From Rhodococcus oryzae (lineage in GTDB: Bacteria; Actinomycetota; Actinomycetes; Mycobacteriales; Mycobacteriaceae), in the NCBI RefSeq assembly GCF_005049235.1, contig NZ_SUMD01000004.1, positions 124,001 to 188,000 of the forward strand: a stretch of DNA of 64,000 nt, in the 5' to 3' direction. Below are positions 31,689-43,292 of this stretch, one piece after another (within the stretch, counting starts at the first letter, position 1; every line of letters starts with the position of its first letter). The position numbers and the translations under genes are program-made. The notes under the pieces were generated by a model. The model was not told where the DNA came from, searched no databases, and saw nothing but the letters and a program-made list of their open reading frames with translations.

Positions 31689-32480
31689 TCAGGTGAATTT
31701 GAAGTAGCGGGTCGCCAGCCACGCCGCGACCGAACCCCAGACCACGAGCACCGCGACCGCGAACAGGTCGAGCGAGCCGCCGATCGCCTGTTGCAGGGCC
31801 TCGGCCAGGGCGCCGGACGGGATCAGCCGGGCGGCCGTGTGCAGCGGTCCGGGGATGTCATCGGAGAACACGACGGAGCCGATGCCCGCCATCACGAACC
31901 AGAGGACGTTCGCCAGCGCGAGCACGATCTCGGCCCGCAGGGTGCCGCCGAGCAACAGCCCGAGCGAGGCGAACGTGACGGTCCCGAGCGCGATGATCAG
32001 CGCGCCCAACAACAGGCCGGTCGGCTCGGGTCGCCAGCCGAGCGCGAAGGCGATGCCGCCCAGGATGACCGATTGCATGGCGACCACGATGATGACCGCA
32101 GCGCTCTTGCCCACGATGATCCCCCAGCGCGGGAGGGGGGTAGCACCGAGCCGCTTGAGCGCGCCGTAGCGCCGATCGAAACCGACAGCGATCGCCTGAC
32201 CGGTGAACGCGGTGGACATGATCGCCACCATCATCACGGCGGGCAGGACGGTGTCGACCCGGGGGTCGCCGAGGTCGCCGATCGGGAGCAGGCACAGCCC
32301 GATCAGGAGGGTGATCGGGATGAACATGGTGAGCAGCAGCTGCTCACCGTTGCGCAGGAGCAGGGTCAGCTCGAGCCGGGTCTGGGCCGCCAGCATGGGC
32401 AGCGCGGCGCTTGGCCTGGGATCGGGGGTGAAGGTCCCCGCCTCGAACCTGTTGTCGGCGAGCCGGTCTTGCACGTTCAT
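31689..32480 (-). CDS. ABC-2 type exporter permease
   Basis: 263 aa, six predicted membrane helices of the ABC-2 (DrrB-like) kind. Features include QTRLELTLLLRNGEQLLLTM at the first helix and AVGFDRRYGALKRLGATPLP before the third. The substrate is unknown. The ATG overlaps the ATPase stop by 4 bases (ATGA). With the mannosyltransferase and ATPase it corresponds to Rv1459c-Rv1457c, a conserved mycolata block. Confidence 0.92.
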   Translation of the reverse strand: MNVQDRLADNRFEAGTFTPDPRPSAALPMLAAQTRLELTLLLRNGEQLLLTMFIPITLLIGLCLLPIGDLGDPRVDTVLPAVMMVAIMSTAFTGQAIAVGFDRRYGALKRLGATPLPRWGIIVGKSAAVIIVVAMQSVILGGIAFALGWRPEPTGLLLGALIIALGTVTFASLGLLLGGTLRAEIVLALANVLWFVMAGIGSVVFSDDIPGPLHTAARLIPSGALAEALQQAIGGSLDLFAVAVLVVWGSVAAWLATRYFKFT

Positions 32481-33421
32481 CCCCTCAGATCCCGTCCGGT
32501 GAGGTCGAGGAAGACGTCCTCGAGCCTGCGCTGATCGACTCGCAGTTCGGTGGCGAGCACATCGAGCTCGGCGCACCACGCGGTCACCGTCGCCAGCACC
32601 TTCGGGTCGACGATGCCCTCGACCAGATACGACCCGGGGGAGACCTCCCGTGGGGTGAATCCGGTGGGCAGGGCGGCCCGCAGCCCGCTCAGGTCGAGGT
32701 TCTCGGGCGCGAGGAACCGGAGCTGTCCGGCCGAACCGTGTCGCGTCAGCTCTGTCGGAGTGCCCTCCGCGACGATCCGGCCGTGGTCGATGATGATCAG
32801 GCGGTCGGCCAGGGCCTCCGCCTCGTCCATCAGGTGGGTGGTCAGCAGCACGGCGACGCCGTCGCGGCGCAGCGCGTCGATCAGCTCCCAGACCAGGAGC
32901 CTGGCCTGGGCATCGAGACCCGCTGTCGGTTCGTCGAGGAACACCAGTTCGGGCCGCCCGACGAGCGCGCAGGCCAGCGCGAGGCGCTGCTGCTGTCCAC
33001 CGGAGAGCCGGCGGTAGGGCGTCCGTGCGGCGTCGGTGAGGCCGAGGGTCCGCAGCAGCCACGCCGGGTCGAGCGGATCGGCGGAGTACGCCGCCACCAG
33101 GTCCAGCATCTCGCCAGCCCGGGACCCCGGGTAGGCGCCGCCGCCCTGCAGCATGACTCCGACACGCGCCCGCACCGCTCCGGAATCGGCGATCGGGTCG
33201 AGGCCGAACACCCGCACGGTGCCGCTGTCGGGGCTCAGGAAGCCCTCGCACATCTCCACGGTCGTGGTCTTGCCCGCGCCGTTGGGGCCGAGCAGTGCCA
33301 GCACCTCGCCGCGGTGCAGGGACAGATCGAGGCCGTCGACGGCGGTGACGCTGCCGAAGGACTTGACCACGCCATCGAGCCGAAGAACCGGATGCGCCGT
33401 GTCGGACGCGGAAGAGCTCAC
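32477..33421 (-). CDS. ABC exporter ATP-binding protein
   Basis: 314 aa of the DrrA/ABC-2 class. Walker A LLGPNGAGKTTTVEM, signature RLSGGQQQRLALA, Walker B ELVFLDEPTAGLDAQAR, and His-switch TTHLMDEA. The C-terminal 80 residues form the extra domain usual in this class. Its GTG overlaps the mannosyltransferase stop and its own stop overlaps the permease start, so the three genes are coupled. In mycobacteria an export role linked to cell-envelope glycans has been suggested by position only. Confidence 0.95.
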   Translation of the reverse strand: MSSSASDTAHPVLRLDGVVKSFGSVTAVDGLDLSLHRGEVLALLGPNGAGKTTTVEMCEGFLSPDSGTVRVFGLDPIADSGAVRARVGVMLQGGGAYPGSRAGEMLDLVAAYSADPLDPAWLLRTLGLTDAARTPYRRLSGGQQQRLALACALVGRPELVFLDEPTAGLDAQARLLVWELIDALRRDGVAVLLTTHLMDEAEALADRLIIIDHGRIVAEGTPTELTRHGSAGQLRFLAPENLDLSGLRAALPTGFTPREVSPGSYLVEGIVDPKVLATVTAWCAELDVLATELRVDQRRLEDVFLDLTGRDLRG

Positions 33422-35184
33422 GGGGCCTCAGCGTATTCGGCGGTCGATCCGTGGCCGTTCGGTGCCCCGGTCCCGGCCCGCCACGGCAGCCGGTCTCGGG
33501 TGAGGAACATCGCCAGTCCCACCACGAGGATGGTGGCGACGGCGGCCTGGACGATCATGAACGGCTGGTACTCGCCGCCGTTGGGCATCACGATCAGACT
33601 CACCGCCGACGAGAAGACGATCGCCGGGATGCGGAAGACCGGCCGGGTCGCCCACGCGGCCAGCGGGATGACCGCCCACAGCAGGTACCAGGGCTGGACT
33701 ACGGGGAAGAGCAGCACCAGGACGCCGAGGGAGACGCCGAGCGCGCCCACCGGGTGAACCCGCCCGACGAGCACGGCCACCAGCATGCGCAGCGCGACGA
33801 AGGCCGCCGCGAGTGAGGCGATCGGCCGGGTCAGGTTCAGGACGGCGGTGGTGTGGTCGCCCAGTCCGAGGAACACACCGGCCAGGCCGGTGCCGAGTCC
33901 GAGCAGCGTCGGCAGCGACATCCAGCTCCGCACCTCGTTCGCGACGCCGAGGGTGCCGGGCGAGAGCCAGGCGAAGCCGAGGCCGCTCGCCAGGCTCACC
34001 ACCAGGATGACCACTGCGGTCACCGCCGCCAACAGCGTCGCGGCGGCCACCACGGATCTCATGGTGCCACCCCAGCGCCGGGCCAGCGCCATGCCGATGA
34101 ACCCGAGTGCGAGCAGCGACGGGATCTTCACCGTCGCGGACAGCGCGATCAGACCCGACCCGGCCAGCAGGTACATCAGGTTCCGGCCGCCCGCGGTGGC
34201 GCCGCGTATGTCGAACCGGATCGGGTCCGCGCTCTCGACGGCGCGCAGCGCCAGTTCCATGCCCGCCAGCATCAGGCCGAGCATCAGCGCCTCGTTGTGG
34301 ATCCCCGCGACCAGGTGGAACAGCAGCAGCGGGTTGGCGGCGCCGAGCCAGAGCGCGGTGACGCTGGCGACGCCGCATCGGCGCGCCAGCCGGGGGAGTG
34401 CCCAGACGATCAGCGCGACGCCCGCGAGCGCGAGCAGCCGGTGCAGGAAGATGCCTGCGACGATGTTCTCGCCGGTCACCGCGGAGATGCCGCGACCGAT
34501 CCAGAGGAAGAACGGCCCGTACGGCGCGGGGGTGTCGCGCCAGATGGTCGGCACGGTCCTGGTCAGCACGTGGTCGACGCCGAGGGCCTGAGCGGGCCCG
34601 ATCGCGTACGGGTCCAGTCCGCGCGCGGTGATCTCGCTCTGCGCCAGGTACGAGTAGACGTCCTTGCTGAACATCGGGGGTGCGATCGTCAGCGGGATCA
34701 CCCACAGCAGCAGGGTGCGGTCCAGCTGGGAGCGGGTCAGCCGCCGGGGTGCGGCGCCCTCCCCTCGGTAGCGGCCGATCGCGAACCGGCCGAGCAGCAG
34801 CCACGCCAGCACCACCATCACGCTGCCGGTCATCGTCAGCGTGAGCGCGGTCGCGCCGAGGCGCGCGGGCAGCCCGAGGATCCGCAGGCCCTGCACCGGG
34901 TTCTGCAGCACCGGCTGCGCGCCCGCACCGAGCGCGCCGATCGCCATCAGCACGGCCCCGGTCGCGCCGAAGCGCCTGATCCCCGTGAGCTGACCGGTCT
35001 CGCGCTTGTCGAGTCCGGGGGCCTCCGCCTCGTCACCGTGCAGGCTCGAGACCTCGAAGCCGTGGTGGGGGCCGTCGATTCCCAGCCCCCGCTTGGCGAG
35101 GGTCACCGCCCATTCGCGGAATCTGGTCGCCGGGCCGGCGCTGGGGGTGTCACCGGAGTCCGGTGCGTCGTCGGTCTGCGGCAC
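33418..35184 (-). CDS. mptB: alpha-(1->6)-mannopyranosyltransferase, MptB-like
   Basis: 588 aa GT-C glycosyltransferase with about 13 membrane helices. It uses polyprenyl-phospho-mannose to build the early alpha-1,6-mannan core of lipomannan in corynebacteria and mycobacteria. The catalytic loop is FSKDVYSYLAQSEITARGLD, then PY, with the Asp of the family; other landmarks are LWLGAANPLLLFHLVAGIHNEA and YGPFFLWIGRG. The cytoplasmic N-terminus is about 70 residues. First gene of the mptB-ATPase-permease operon and divergent from sufR. A TATTAC element near 35203-35208 on the minus strand could be its -10. Confidence 0.88.
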   Translation of the reverse strand: MPQTDDAPDSGDTPSAGPATRFREWAVTLAKRGLGIDGPHHGFEVSSLHGDEAEAPGLDKRETGQLTGIRRFGATGAVLMAIGALGAGAQPVLQNPVQGLRILGLPARLGATALTLTMTGSVMVVLAWLLLGRFAIGRYRGEGAAPRRLTRSQLDRTLLLWVIPLTIAPPMFSKDVYSYLAQSEITARGLDPYAIGPAQALGVDHVLTRTVPTIWRDTPAPYGPFFLWIGRGISAVTGENIVAGIFLHRLLALAGVALIVWALPRLARRCGVASVTALWLGAANPLLLFHLVAGIHNEALMLGLMLAGMELALRAVESADPIRFDIRGATAGGRNLMYLLAGSGLIALSATVKIPSLLALGFIGMALARRWGGTMRSVVAAATLLAAVTAVVILVVSLASGLGFAWLSPGTLGVANEVRSWMSLPTLLGLGTGLAGVFLGLGDHTTAVLNLTRPIASLAAAFVALRMLVAVLVGRVHPVGALGVSLGVLVLLFPVVQPWYLLWAVIPLAAWATRPVFRIPAIVFSSAVSLIVMPNGGEYQPFMIVQAAVATILVVGLAMFLTRDRLPWRAGTGAPNGHGSTAEYAEAP

Positions 35185-35234
35185 ATGGGGCAGCGTAGCG
35201 GTGTAATACAGGGCACCCTTGGTGGACCAGCTCC

Positions 35235-35261
35235 GATAATTCCGTCACACTTGTGTTGTGA
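35235..35261 (+). promoter_or_regulatory. sufR promoter (-10) and SufR operator
   Basis: GATAAT at 35235-35240 is a good -10. From 35247 to 35261 the sequence reads ACACT-TGTGT-TGTGA, an exact match to ACACT-N5-TGTGA, the operator I recall for M. tuberculosis SufR. The operator begins at the expected transcription start and overlaps the GTG start codon of sufR at 35258, so bound SufR would block the suf operon and its own gene. Confidence 0.85.
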
Positions 35262-36031
35262 AAACGGCACCGGCTCGGGACACGCGGAGTGAAGGCGCAG
35301 GTCATGCACCTGTTTCGCCTGCGCTCAGTGGTGCCCCGACCGCAACCGTGGTGGGCCACGACGGGCACACCAGGGCCGCCGTCGTCCAGCTTCTCCTCGA
35401 ACAGGGCCCGATCACGGCCCCCGAGATCGGCGCGAAGCTCGGTCTGAGCGCCGCGGGTGTCCGACGTCACCTCGAGGCGCTCATCGATGCGGGCGAGGCG
35501 CGATCCTCGAACGCCGCGAGCTGGCAGCACAAGGGCCGCGGTCGCCCGGCGAAGCAGTTCCAGCTGACCGCCGCCGGCCGTTCGCGCCTCGGCCACTCCT
35601 ACGACGATCTCGCAGGCGCAGCCATGCGGCACCTCCGCGAGGTCGGCGGCGAGGAGGCGATCGTGGAGTTCGCACGCCGCCGGGTCCAGACGATCGTCGC
35701 CGACATCGATCCCGTCGCCCCGCACACCCCCGGTGAGGTGGCCGACACCGCCGACGCCATCGCGGACGCGTTCACCTCGGCCGGCTTCGCCGCCACCACC
35801 CGCCCGGTGGGCAACGGCGTCCAGATCTGCCAGCACCACTGCCCGGTCTCGCACGTCGCCTCGGAGTTCCCCGAGCTGTGCGAGGCGGAGACGCAAGCCT
35901 TCGCCGAGTTGCTCGGCACCCACGTGCAGCGCCTGGCGACCATCGCCAACGGTGACTGCGCCTGCACCACTCACATACCCATCGCTCCACCGGACGAGCC
36001 CGACTCGTCGCCAGACGCATCCCCGAAGTAA
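35258..36031 (+). CDS. sufR: iron-sulfur cluster-sensing repressor SufR
   Basis: 257 aa. N-terminal winged helix-turn-helix (about 33-110, [20 protein letters not shown], with basic wing [11 protein letters not shown]) and a C-terminal cluster-binding domain with Cys191, Cys195, Cys208, Cys234 and Cys236 ([26 protein letters not shown]). Holo-SufR represses the suf genes; cluster loss by oxidants or iron lack relieves it. GTG start inside its own operator. First gene of sufR-B-D-C-S-U-T, the same order as Rv1460-Rv1466. Confidence 0.95.
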   Translation: MKTAPARDTRSEGAGHAPVSPALSGAPTATVVGHDGHTRAAVVQLLLEQGPITAPEIGAKLGLSAAGVRRHLEALIDAGEARSSNAASWQHKGRGRPAKQFQLTAAGRSRLGHSYDDLAGAAMRHLREVGGEEAIVEFARRRVQTIVADIDPVAPHTPGEVADTADAIADAFTSAGFAATTRPVGNGVQICQHHCPVSHVASEFPELCEAETQAFAELLGTHVQRLATIANGDCACTTHIPIAPPDEPDSSPDASPK

Positions 36032-36093
36032 GCACCACCCACGCCGATGCCCAGCCCGCACCGGCACGCAACAAGACTCCGGAAGGAGCTCGC

Positions 36094-37551
36094 ATGACAG
36101 TCACCCAAGATCAGGCATCCGGCAGCACGGAGAAGTCGCCTGCACTGACGCAGGACGAGGCCATCGCCTCGCTCGGCCATTACGGCTACGGCTGGTCTGA
36201 TTCCGACGTGGCAGGCGCCAGCGCGCAGCGCGGGCTGTCCGAGGCCGTCGTGCGGGACATCTCCGCGAAGAAGAACGAGCCCGAGTGGATGCTCGACGTC
36301 CGGCTCAAGGCGCTCAAGACCTTCGACAAGAAGCCGATGCCGCACTGGGGCTCCAACCTCGAGGGCATCCACTTCGACAACATCAAGTACTTCGTGCGCT
36401 CGAGCGAGAAGCAGGCCGAGTCCTGGGAGGACCTGCCCGAGGACATCAAGAACACCTACGACAGGCTCGGCATCCCCGAGGCGGAGAAGCAGCGCCTGGT
36501 CGCCGGTGTCGCCGCGCAGTACGAGTCCGAGGTCGTCTACCACTCGATCCGTGAGGATCTCGAGAAGCAGGGCGTGATCTTCCTCGACACGGACACCGGG
36601 CTCAAGCAGCACCCGGAGCTGTTCAAGGAGTACTTCGGTTCGGTGATCCCCGCCGGCGACAACAAGTTCTCCGCGCTGAACACCGCGGTCTGGTCGGGCG
36701 GCTCCTTCATCTACGTGCCGCCGGGCGTGCACGTCGACATCCCGCTGCAGGCCTACTTCCGGATCAACACCGAGAACATGGGCCAGTTCGAGCGCACGCT
36801 GATCATCGTCGACGAGGGCGCCTCGGTGCACTACGTCGAGGGCTGCACCGCGCCGATCTACAAGTCCGACTCGCTGCACTCCGCGGTCGTCGAGATCATC
36901 GTGAAGAAGGGCGGCCACTGCCGCTACACGACCATCCAGAACTGGTCGAACAACGTCTACAACCTGGTGACCAAGCGCACCAAGGTGGACGCGGGCGGTT
37001 CCATGGAGTGGGTCGACGGCAACATCGGATCCAAGGTCACCATGAAGTACCCGGCCGTGTGGATGATGGGCGAGCACGCGCGCGGCGAGGTCCTCTCGGT
37101 CGCGTTCGCGGGCGAGGGCCAGCACCAGGACACCGGTGCGAAGATGCTGCACCTGGCGCCGTACACCTCCTCGACCATCGTCAGCAAGTCGGTGGCCCGC
37201 GGCGGCGGACGCGCCTCCTACCGCGGCCTGGTCCAGGTCAACAAGGGTGCGCACGGCTCGAAGTCGACCGTCAAGTGTGACGCCCTGCTGGTCGACCAGA
37301 TCAGCCGTTCGGACACCTACCCCTACGTGGACATCCGCGAGGACGACGTGTCGATGGGTCACGAGGCGACCGTCTCGAAGGTCAGCGAAGACCAGTTGTT
37401 CTACCTGATGAGCCGCGGCCTCACCGAGGACGAGGCAATGGCCATGGTGGTGCGCGGGTTCGTCGAGCCCATCGCCAAGGAGCTGCCGATGGAATACGCC
37501 CTCGAGCTCAACCGCCTGATCGAACTGCAGATGGAAGGGGCCGTGGGTTAG
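36094..37551 (+). CDS. sufB: Fe-S cluster scaffold subunit SufB
   Basis: 485 aa. With SufC and SufD it forms the scaffold that builds new Fe-S clusters. Recognisable are [40 protein letters not shown] and the region with the acceptor Cys and conserved His, [20 protein letters not shown] then [20 protein letters not shown]. Strong ribosome-binding site GGAAGGAG. Unlike M. tuberculosis sufB, which carries an intein, this frame is continuous and of normal length. The stop TAG shares a base with the sufD GTG. Confidence 0.97.
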   Translation: MTVTQDQASGSTEKSPALTQDEAIASLGHYGYGWSDSDVAGASAQRGLSEAVVRDISAKKNEPEWMLDVRLKALKTFDKKPMPHWGSNLEGIHFDNIKYFVRSSEKQAESWEDLPEDIKNTYDRLGIPEAEKQRLVAGVAAQYESEVVYHSIREDLEKQGVIFLDTDTGLKQHPELFKEYFGSVIPAGDNKFSALNTAVWSGGSFIYVPPGVHVDIPLQAYFRINTENMGQFERTLIIVDEGASVHYVEGCTAPIYKSDSLHSAVVEIIVKKGGHCRYTTIQNWSNNVYNLVTKRTKVDAGGSMEWVDGNIGSKVTMKYPAVWMMGEHARGEVLSVAFAGEGQHQDTGAKMLHLAPYTSSTIVSKSVARGGGRASYRGLVQVNKGAHGSKSTVKCDALLVDQISRSDTYPYVDIREDDVSMGHEATVSKVSEDQLFYLMSRGLTEDEAMAMVVRGFVEPIAKELPMEYALELNRLIELQMEGAVG

Positions 37552-38750
37552 TGGCCAACGCAAACGAGGCGACGACCGGGGTCAAGGCCGCCGTCGCCGG
37601 TGAGAACATCGTGCCCGCCACCAACAAGGGCGAGGTGTTCACCTCATACGACGTCAACGCTTTCGAGGTCCCCGCGGGACGCGACGAGGCGTGGCGCTTC
37701 ACGCCGCTGCGCAGGCTGCGCGGCCTGCACGACGGCACCGCGGTCCGCTCTGGCGCCGCGACCGTCGAGGTCCAGGCGGTCGAGGGTGTCAGCGTCGAGA
37801 CCGTCGGCCGCGACGATGCCCGTCTCGGTCAGGCCGGTGTACCCGCCGACCGCATTGCCGCGCAGGCGTACTCCGGCTTCGAGTCGGCCACGGTGATTAC
37901 CGTGGCCAAGGAGCATGAGGTCGCCGACGCCGTCAACATCGTGGTGACCGGGCCCGGCGTGGACAAGGTGGCCTACGGCCACATCCAGGTTCGGCTCGAG
38001 GCCTTCGCGAAGGCCACGGTCGTGCTGGACCAGCGTGGCAGCGGCACCTACGCGGAGAACGTCGAATTCATCGTCGGCGACAGCGCCAAGCTGACCGTGG
38101 TCGCGGTGCAGGACTGGGCCGATGACGCCGTGCACGTCGCGGCGCACCACTCGCGGCTCAGCCGTGACGCCGTCCTCCGGTACACCTCGGTGAGCCTGGG
38201 CGGCGACCTGGTGCGACTGACCCCGACCGTGAAGTACGACGGGCCCGGCGGCGACGCCGAGCTGCTCGGCCTGTACTTCGCCGACGCGGGCCAGTTCTTC
38301 GAGCAGCGCCTGTTGGTGGATCACTCGCAGCCGCACTGCAAGTCGAATGTCGTCTACAAGGGCGCGCTGCAGGGCGATCCGCACTCCGGCAAGCCGGATG
38401 CGCACACCGTCTGGGTGGGCGACGTGCTCATCCGCGCCGCGGCCGAGGGCACCGACACCTTCGAGCTCAACCGGAACCTGGTGCTCACCGACGGCGCCCG
38501 CGCCGACTCGGTGCCGAACCTCGAGATCGAGACCGGCGAGATCGTCGGCGCGGGGCACGCCAGCGCCACCGGCCGATTCGACGACGAGCAGCTGTTCTAT
38601 CTGCGTTCGCGGGGCATCCCGGAGGACCAGGCCCGTCGCCTGGTGGTCCGCGGGTTCTTCCACGAGATCATCAACCGCATTGCCGTCCCGGAGGTGCGTG
38701 AGCGCCTCGAAGCAGCCATCGAGGTCGAGCTCGCCGCGGTCGGCGTCTGA
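37551..38750 (+). CDS. sufD: Fe-S cluster scaffold subunit SufD
   Basis: 399 aa, paralogous to SufB in its beta-helix core and C-terminal domain (YFADAGQFFEQRLLVDHSQP, KSNVVYKGALQGDPHS, GHASATGRFDDEQLFYLRSR). Pairs with SufB on the SufC ATPase dimer. N-terminal 90 residues are poorly conserved, as usual. The GTG overlaps the sufB stop. No obvious ribosome-binding site of its own beyond AAGGGG in the sufB end. Confidence 0.96.
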   Translation: MANANEATTGVKAAVAGENIVPATNKGEVFTSYDVNAFEVPAGRDEAWRFTPLRRLRGLHDGTAVRSGAATVEVQAVEGVSVETVGRDDARLGQAGVPADRIAAQAYSGFESATVITVAKEHEVADAVNIVVTGPGVDKVAYGHIQVRLEAFAKATVVLDQRGSGTYAENVEFIVGDSAKLTVVAVQDWADDAVHVAAHHSRLSRDAVLRYTSVSLGGDLVRLTPTVKYDGPGGDAELLGLYFADAGQFFEQRLLVDHSQPHCKSNVVYKGALQGDPHSGKPDAHTVWVGDVLIRAAAEGTDTFELNRNLVLTDGARADSVPNLEIETGEIVGAGHASATGRFDDEQLFYLRSRGIPEDQARRLVVRGFFHEIINRIAVPEVRERLEAAIEVELAAVGV

Positions 38751-38785
38751 GATCGCCGACACCACACTTCTCTAAGGAACATTGA

Positions 38786-40877
<2,092 letters not shown>

Positions 40878-40880
40878 ACC

Positions 40881-41390
40881 ATGCGGATGGAGCAGATGTA
40901 CCAGGAGGTCATCCTGGATCACTACAAGCATCCGCACGGGCGGGGGCTGCGGGAGCCGTTCGGCGCCGAGGTGCACCACGTCAACCCGACCTGCGGCGAC
41001 GAGGTCACGCTGCGGGTGGCGCTGACCGACGACGGCCGGGTGGGCGACATCTCGTACGACGGGCAGGGCTGCTCGATCAGCCAGGCCTCGACCTCGGTGC
41101 TCACCGACCAGGTCGTCGGGCTGAGCGTGCACGAGGCGCTCGCGACGGTCGACGCGTTCGATGCGATGATCACCAGCCGCGGCAACATCGAGGGCGACGA
41201 GGACGTGATCGGCGACGGGATCGCGTTCGCGGGCGTCTCGAAGTACCCGGCCCGCGTGAAGTGCGCGTTGCTGGGATGGATGGCATTCAAGGATGCCGTT
41301 GTTCAAATAGTCGACGGCGCCGACGCTGCGCCCACGAAGAATGTCATCGGCACCGTTGTGCCGGTCCAGACCGGAGGATCGTCATCATGA
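40881..41390 (+). CDS. sufU: zinc-dependent sulfurtransferase SufU
   Basis: 169 aa. Accepts persulfide sulfur from SufS. The zinc ligands are visible: Cys38 and Asp40 (NPTCGDEV), Cys64 (GQGCSISQAS) and Cys128 (RVKCALLG). The insert typical of SufU relative to IscU (about residues 90-118, ASTSVLTDQVVGLSVHEA onward) is present. Start is 3 bases after the sufS stop; the end overlaps sufT (ATGA). Confidence 0.96.
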   Translation: MRMEQMYQEVILDHYKHPHGRGLREPFGAEVHHVNPTCGDEVTLRVALTDDGRVGDISYDGQGCSISQASTSVLTDQVVGLSVHEALATVDAFDAMITSRGNIEGDEDVIGDGIAFAGVSKYPARVKCALLGWMAFKDAVVQIVDGADAAPTKNVIGTVVPVQTGGSSS

Positions 41391-41806
41391 CCGAGACCCA
41401 GGCAAACGCCGAGTCCACCGAGGACCAGGCCGTGCAGGAGTCCGCGCCCGCCGCCGATGAGCAGGCGGTCATCGAGCTGACCCCCGACCAGCAGGCGGTG
41501 GTGGACGAGCTCGAAGAGGCGATGCGCGACGTCGTCGACCCCGAGCTCGGGATCAACGTGGTCGACCTCGGCCTCGTCTACGGCATCAGCGTCGACGCCG
41601 AGGATGTCGCCATCGTCGACATGACCCTGACGTCCGCGGCCTGCCCGTTGACCGATGTGATCGAGGAGCAGGCGCGCGGCGCTCTGGTCAAGAGCGGCCT
41701 CGTGAACGACCTGAAGATCAACTGGGTCTGGATGCCGCCGTGGGGCCCGGACAAGATCACGGAGGACGGCCGCGATCAGCTGCGGGCGCTCGGCTTCACC
41801 GTCTGA
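41387..41806 (+). CDS. sufT: SUF maturation factor SufT (MIP18/PaaD domain)
   Basis: 139 aa. An acidic, low-complexity N-terminal 40 residues lead into the DUF59/MIP18 domain: EEAMRDVVDPELGINVVDLG, VDMTLTSAACPLTDVIEEQ with the conserved Cys, and VWMPPWGPDKITEDGRDQLR. Such proteins help deliver clusters to targets such as aconitase and lipoate enzymes. The start overlaps the sufU stop. Last gene of the suf operon. Confidence 0.95.
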   Translation: MTETQANAESTEDQAVQESAPAADEQAVIELTPDQQAVVDELEEAMRDVVDPELGINVVDLGLVYGISVDAEDVAIVDMTLTSAACPLTDVIEEQARGALVKSGLVNDLKINWVWMPPWGPDKITEDGRDQLRALGFTV

Positions 41807-41822
41807 TCCGAACGCGACAGAG

Positions 41823-41858
41823 AAGGCGCCAGACCCGAGTGATCGGGTCTGGCGCCTT
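41823..41858 (+). terminator. terminator of the suf operon
   Basis: Perfect 16-bp stem 41823-41838 (AAGGCGCCAGACCCGA) with 41843-41858, loop GTGA. It lies 17 bases after the sufT stop and may also serve the convergent gene at 41878-42348. Confidence 0.92.
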
Positions 41859-41877
41859 TGTCATGCGGTCATGGGGA

Positions 41878-42348
41878 TCAGTTGACGCGCACCGTACCAG
41901 TGCAGGACGTGGTCGGGATGCTCCACAGCGCATTCCGGTTGACGGCGCTCCTGGTGATCTCGACGTCACCGGGACCGCTGTTGAGACGGAGGTAGACGGC
42001 GCTGCCCATGCCGATCGGCGTGGTCGCGGTGAGGGTGCCCCTGGCCCCGGTGGTCTTGTTGTGCCAGTCGAGGCGGGTGTCCGACAGGTAGGGCGGGGCG
42101 AAGAACCAGAGGCTCGACACGTCGGCGAGGGTGAGGTTGCCGGTGCCGGGTCCGTCCTGATTGAAGAATGCCCTGCTGGCGATGTAGGGCTGGTCGACGA
42201 TGTACGGGCTCAGGCCGAAGCATGTGCTCATGGGTACGACCTGTGTTTCTGCTGCTGCTGCCGATCCGGCGCCCGCGACGAGGCCCCCCGCGATTCCGGC
42301 CGATACCGCGGCAGTGGTTGCTAGGCGTCGAAATGTGTTGCCGTTCAT
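41878..42348 (-). CDS. secreted protein, unknown function
   Basis: 156 aa. Start chosen at the second ATG (42348), which is correctly spaced from AGGGGAG; the first ATG (42354) is too close. Sec signal with cleavage near GSAAAAE at about residue 33. The mature part of about 120 residues has two Cys (MSTCFGLSP and TTSCTGTV) that could join the ends, and a beta-rich pattern (YLSDTRLDWHNKTTGARGTL, YLRLNSGPGDVEITRSAVN). It resembles small mycolata exported proteins but no family is certain. The start of a non-syntenic block. Confidence 0.75.
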   Translation of the reverse strand: MNGNTFRRLATTAAVSAGIAGGLVAGAGSAAAAETQVVPMSTCFGLSPYIVDQPYIASRAFFNQDGPGTGNLTLADVSSLWFFAPPYLSDTRLDWHNKTTGARGTLTATTPIGMGSAVYLRLNSGPGDVEITRSAVNRNALWSIPTTSCTGTVRVN

Positions 42349-42501
42349 GTACATATCTCCCCTGTTTGTTGAAACTAACCGTTTCCGATCATGTCAGAGC
42401 CCCGCGATGATTCGGAGTGCCGACACACGAGAGTCGGGAGAAACCGACAATTCGTTACGTGCGTCCAGAAGTACTCGGGCCGAGCATCCCGGGATTGCCT
42501 C

Positions 42502-42885
42502 TCACGCGGTGATCAGCAGATATGCGGCCACGACGGAGCCTACGGCGGCTGCGCCGTAACACGACACCGCGAGCGGACCCCGCGCCCTGCCGAGCCGCAG
42601 GCCGTGCTGCAGGAGGAAGCGCAGGCGGTGCGCCGCGTGGACCAGCGCGAGCACGCAGAGCCCGATGAGCACCAGCACCGTGATCGGGTTGCGCAGCACG
42701 GAGTGCAGGTGCTGGTGGTCGGGCGCCGGGATCCAGCCGAGCGGTATCGCGGCGCCGAAGAGGATCAGCAGGGCGGGAGCGAGCAGGGCAGCGGCCATCC
42801 CGCCCGCGCTGAACAGCAGCCAGAACATCGGTTCGGGGGACCGCCTGGTGTTTGCCCGCACGGTCGGAGTCGGTGCCCTCGTCAT
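42502..42885 (-). CDS. frdD: fumarate reductase membrane subunit FrdD
   Basis: 127 aa with three membrane helices. It matches the E. coli FrdD pattern: RRSPEPMFWLLFSAGGMAAA, then LLAPALLILFGAAIPLGW, and LALVHAAHRLRFLLQHGLRL. Anchors FrdAB and forms the quinol site with FrdC; this class carries no heme. ATG overlaps the frdC stop (ATGA). Last gene of the frd operon. Confidence 0.92.
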   Translation of the reverse strand: MTRAPTPTVRANTRRSPEPMFWLLFSAGGMAAALLAPALLILFGAAIPLGWIPAPDHQHLHSVLRNPITVLVLIGLCVLALVHAAHRLRFLLQHGLRLGRARGPLAVSCYGAAAVGSVVAAYLLITA

Positions 42886-43292
42886 CGCAGGATCACCCAC
42901 ACCGCGATGATCGAACACGCGATCCACAGAACGTAATGTGCGGCGACCACCGCGACCGGCGGAACGGGGCGTCCACCCACCCGGACCACCATCGCCTTGG
43001 GGGCCAGGTTGAACCAGGTCACGGCGTGCAGCAGTACGAACGCCGCCGCGATCACATTGAGAGCGAGCACCCATGGGCGCGCGCTCCAGTCGAGGAAGTC
43101 CCGATAGGACTCGGGACCGGAGCCGACCGCGACGACCAGCATCAGCGCGAACGCGACGAACCAGGCCACGAACACGCAGGACAGCTCGCGCAGCATGAAC
43201 AGCAGGTAGGATCGGCGCCGCAGCCACCACAGCCGCGAGACCGGCTGACGGTACGGGCGCGCGGGAGCGAGGCCGCTACCCGTGGCGGTCAT
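42882..43292 (-). CDS. frdC: fumarate reductase membrane subunit FrdC
   Basis: 136 aa with three helices. The stretch [20 protein letters not shown] and [20 protein letters not shown] are close to E. coli FrdC, which has a Glu in the first helix near the quinol site, also seen here (LREL). Start ATG overlaps the frdB stop by 4 bases. The two-protein, heme-free anchor marks this as a quinol:fumarate reductase rather than the usual aerobic SdhCD. Confidence 0.93.
   Translation of the reverse strand: MTATGSGLAPARPYRQPVSRLWWLRRRSYLLFMLRELSCVFVAWFVAFALMLVVAVGSGPESYRDFLDWSARPWVLALNVIAAAFVLLHAVTWFNLAPKAMVVRVGGRPVPPVAVVAAHYVLWIACSIIAVWVILR

Noticed and set aside
36094-37551. Intein in sufB as in M. 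tuberculosis
   Set aside because: The frame is continuous and 485 codons long, the intein-free size.
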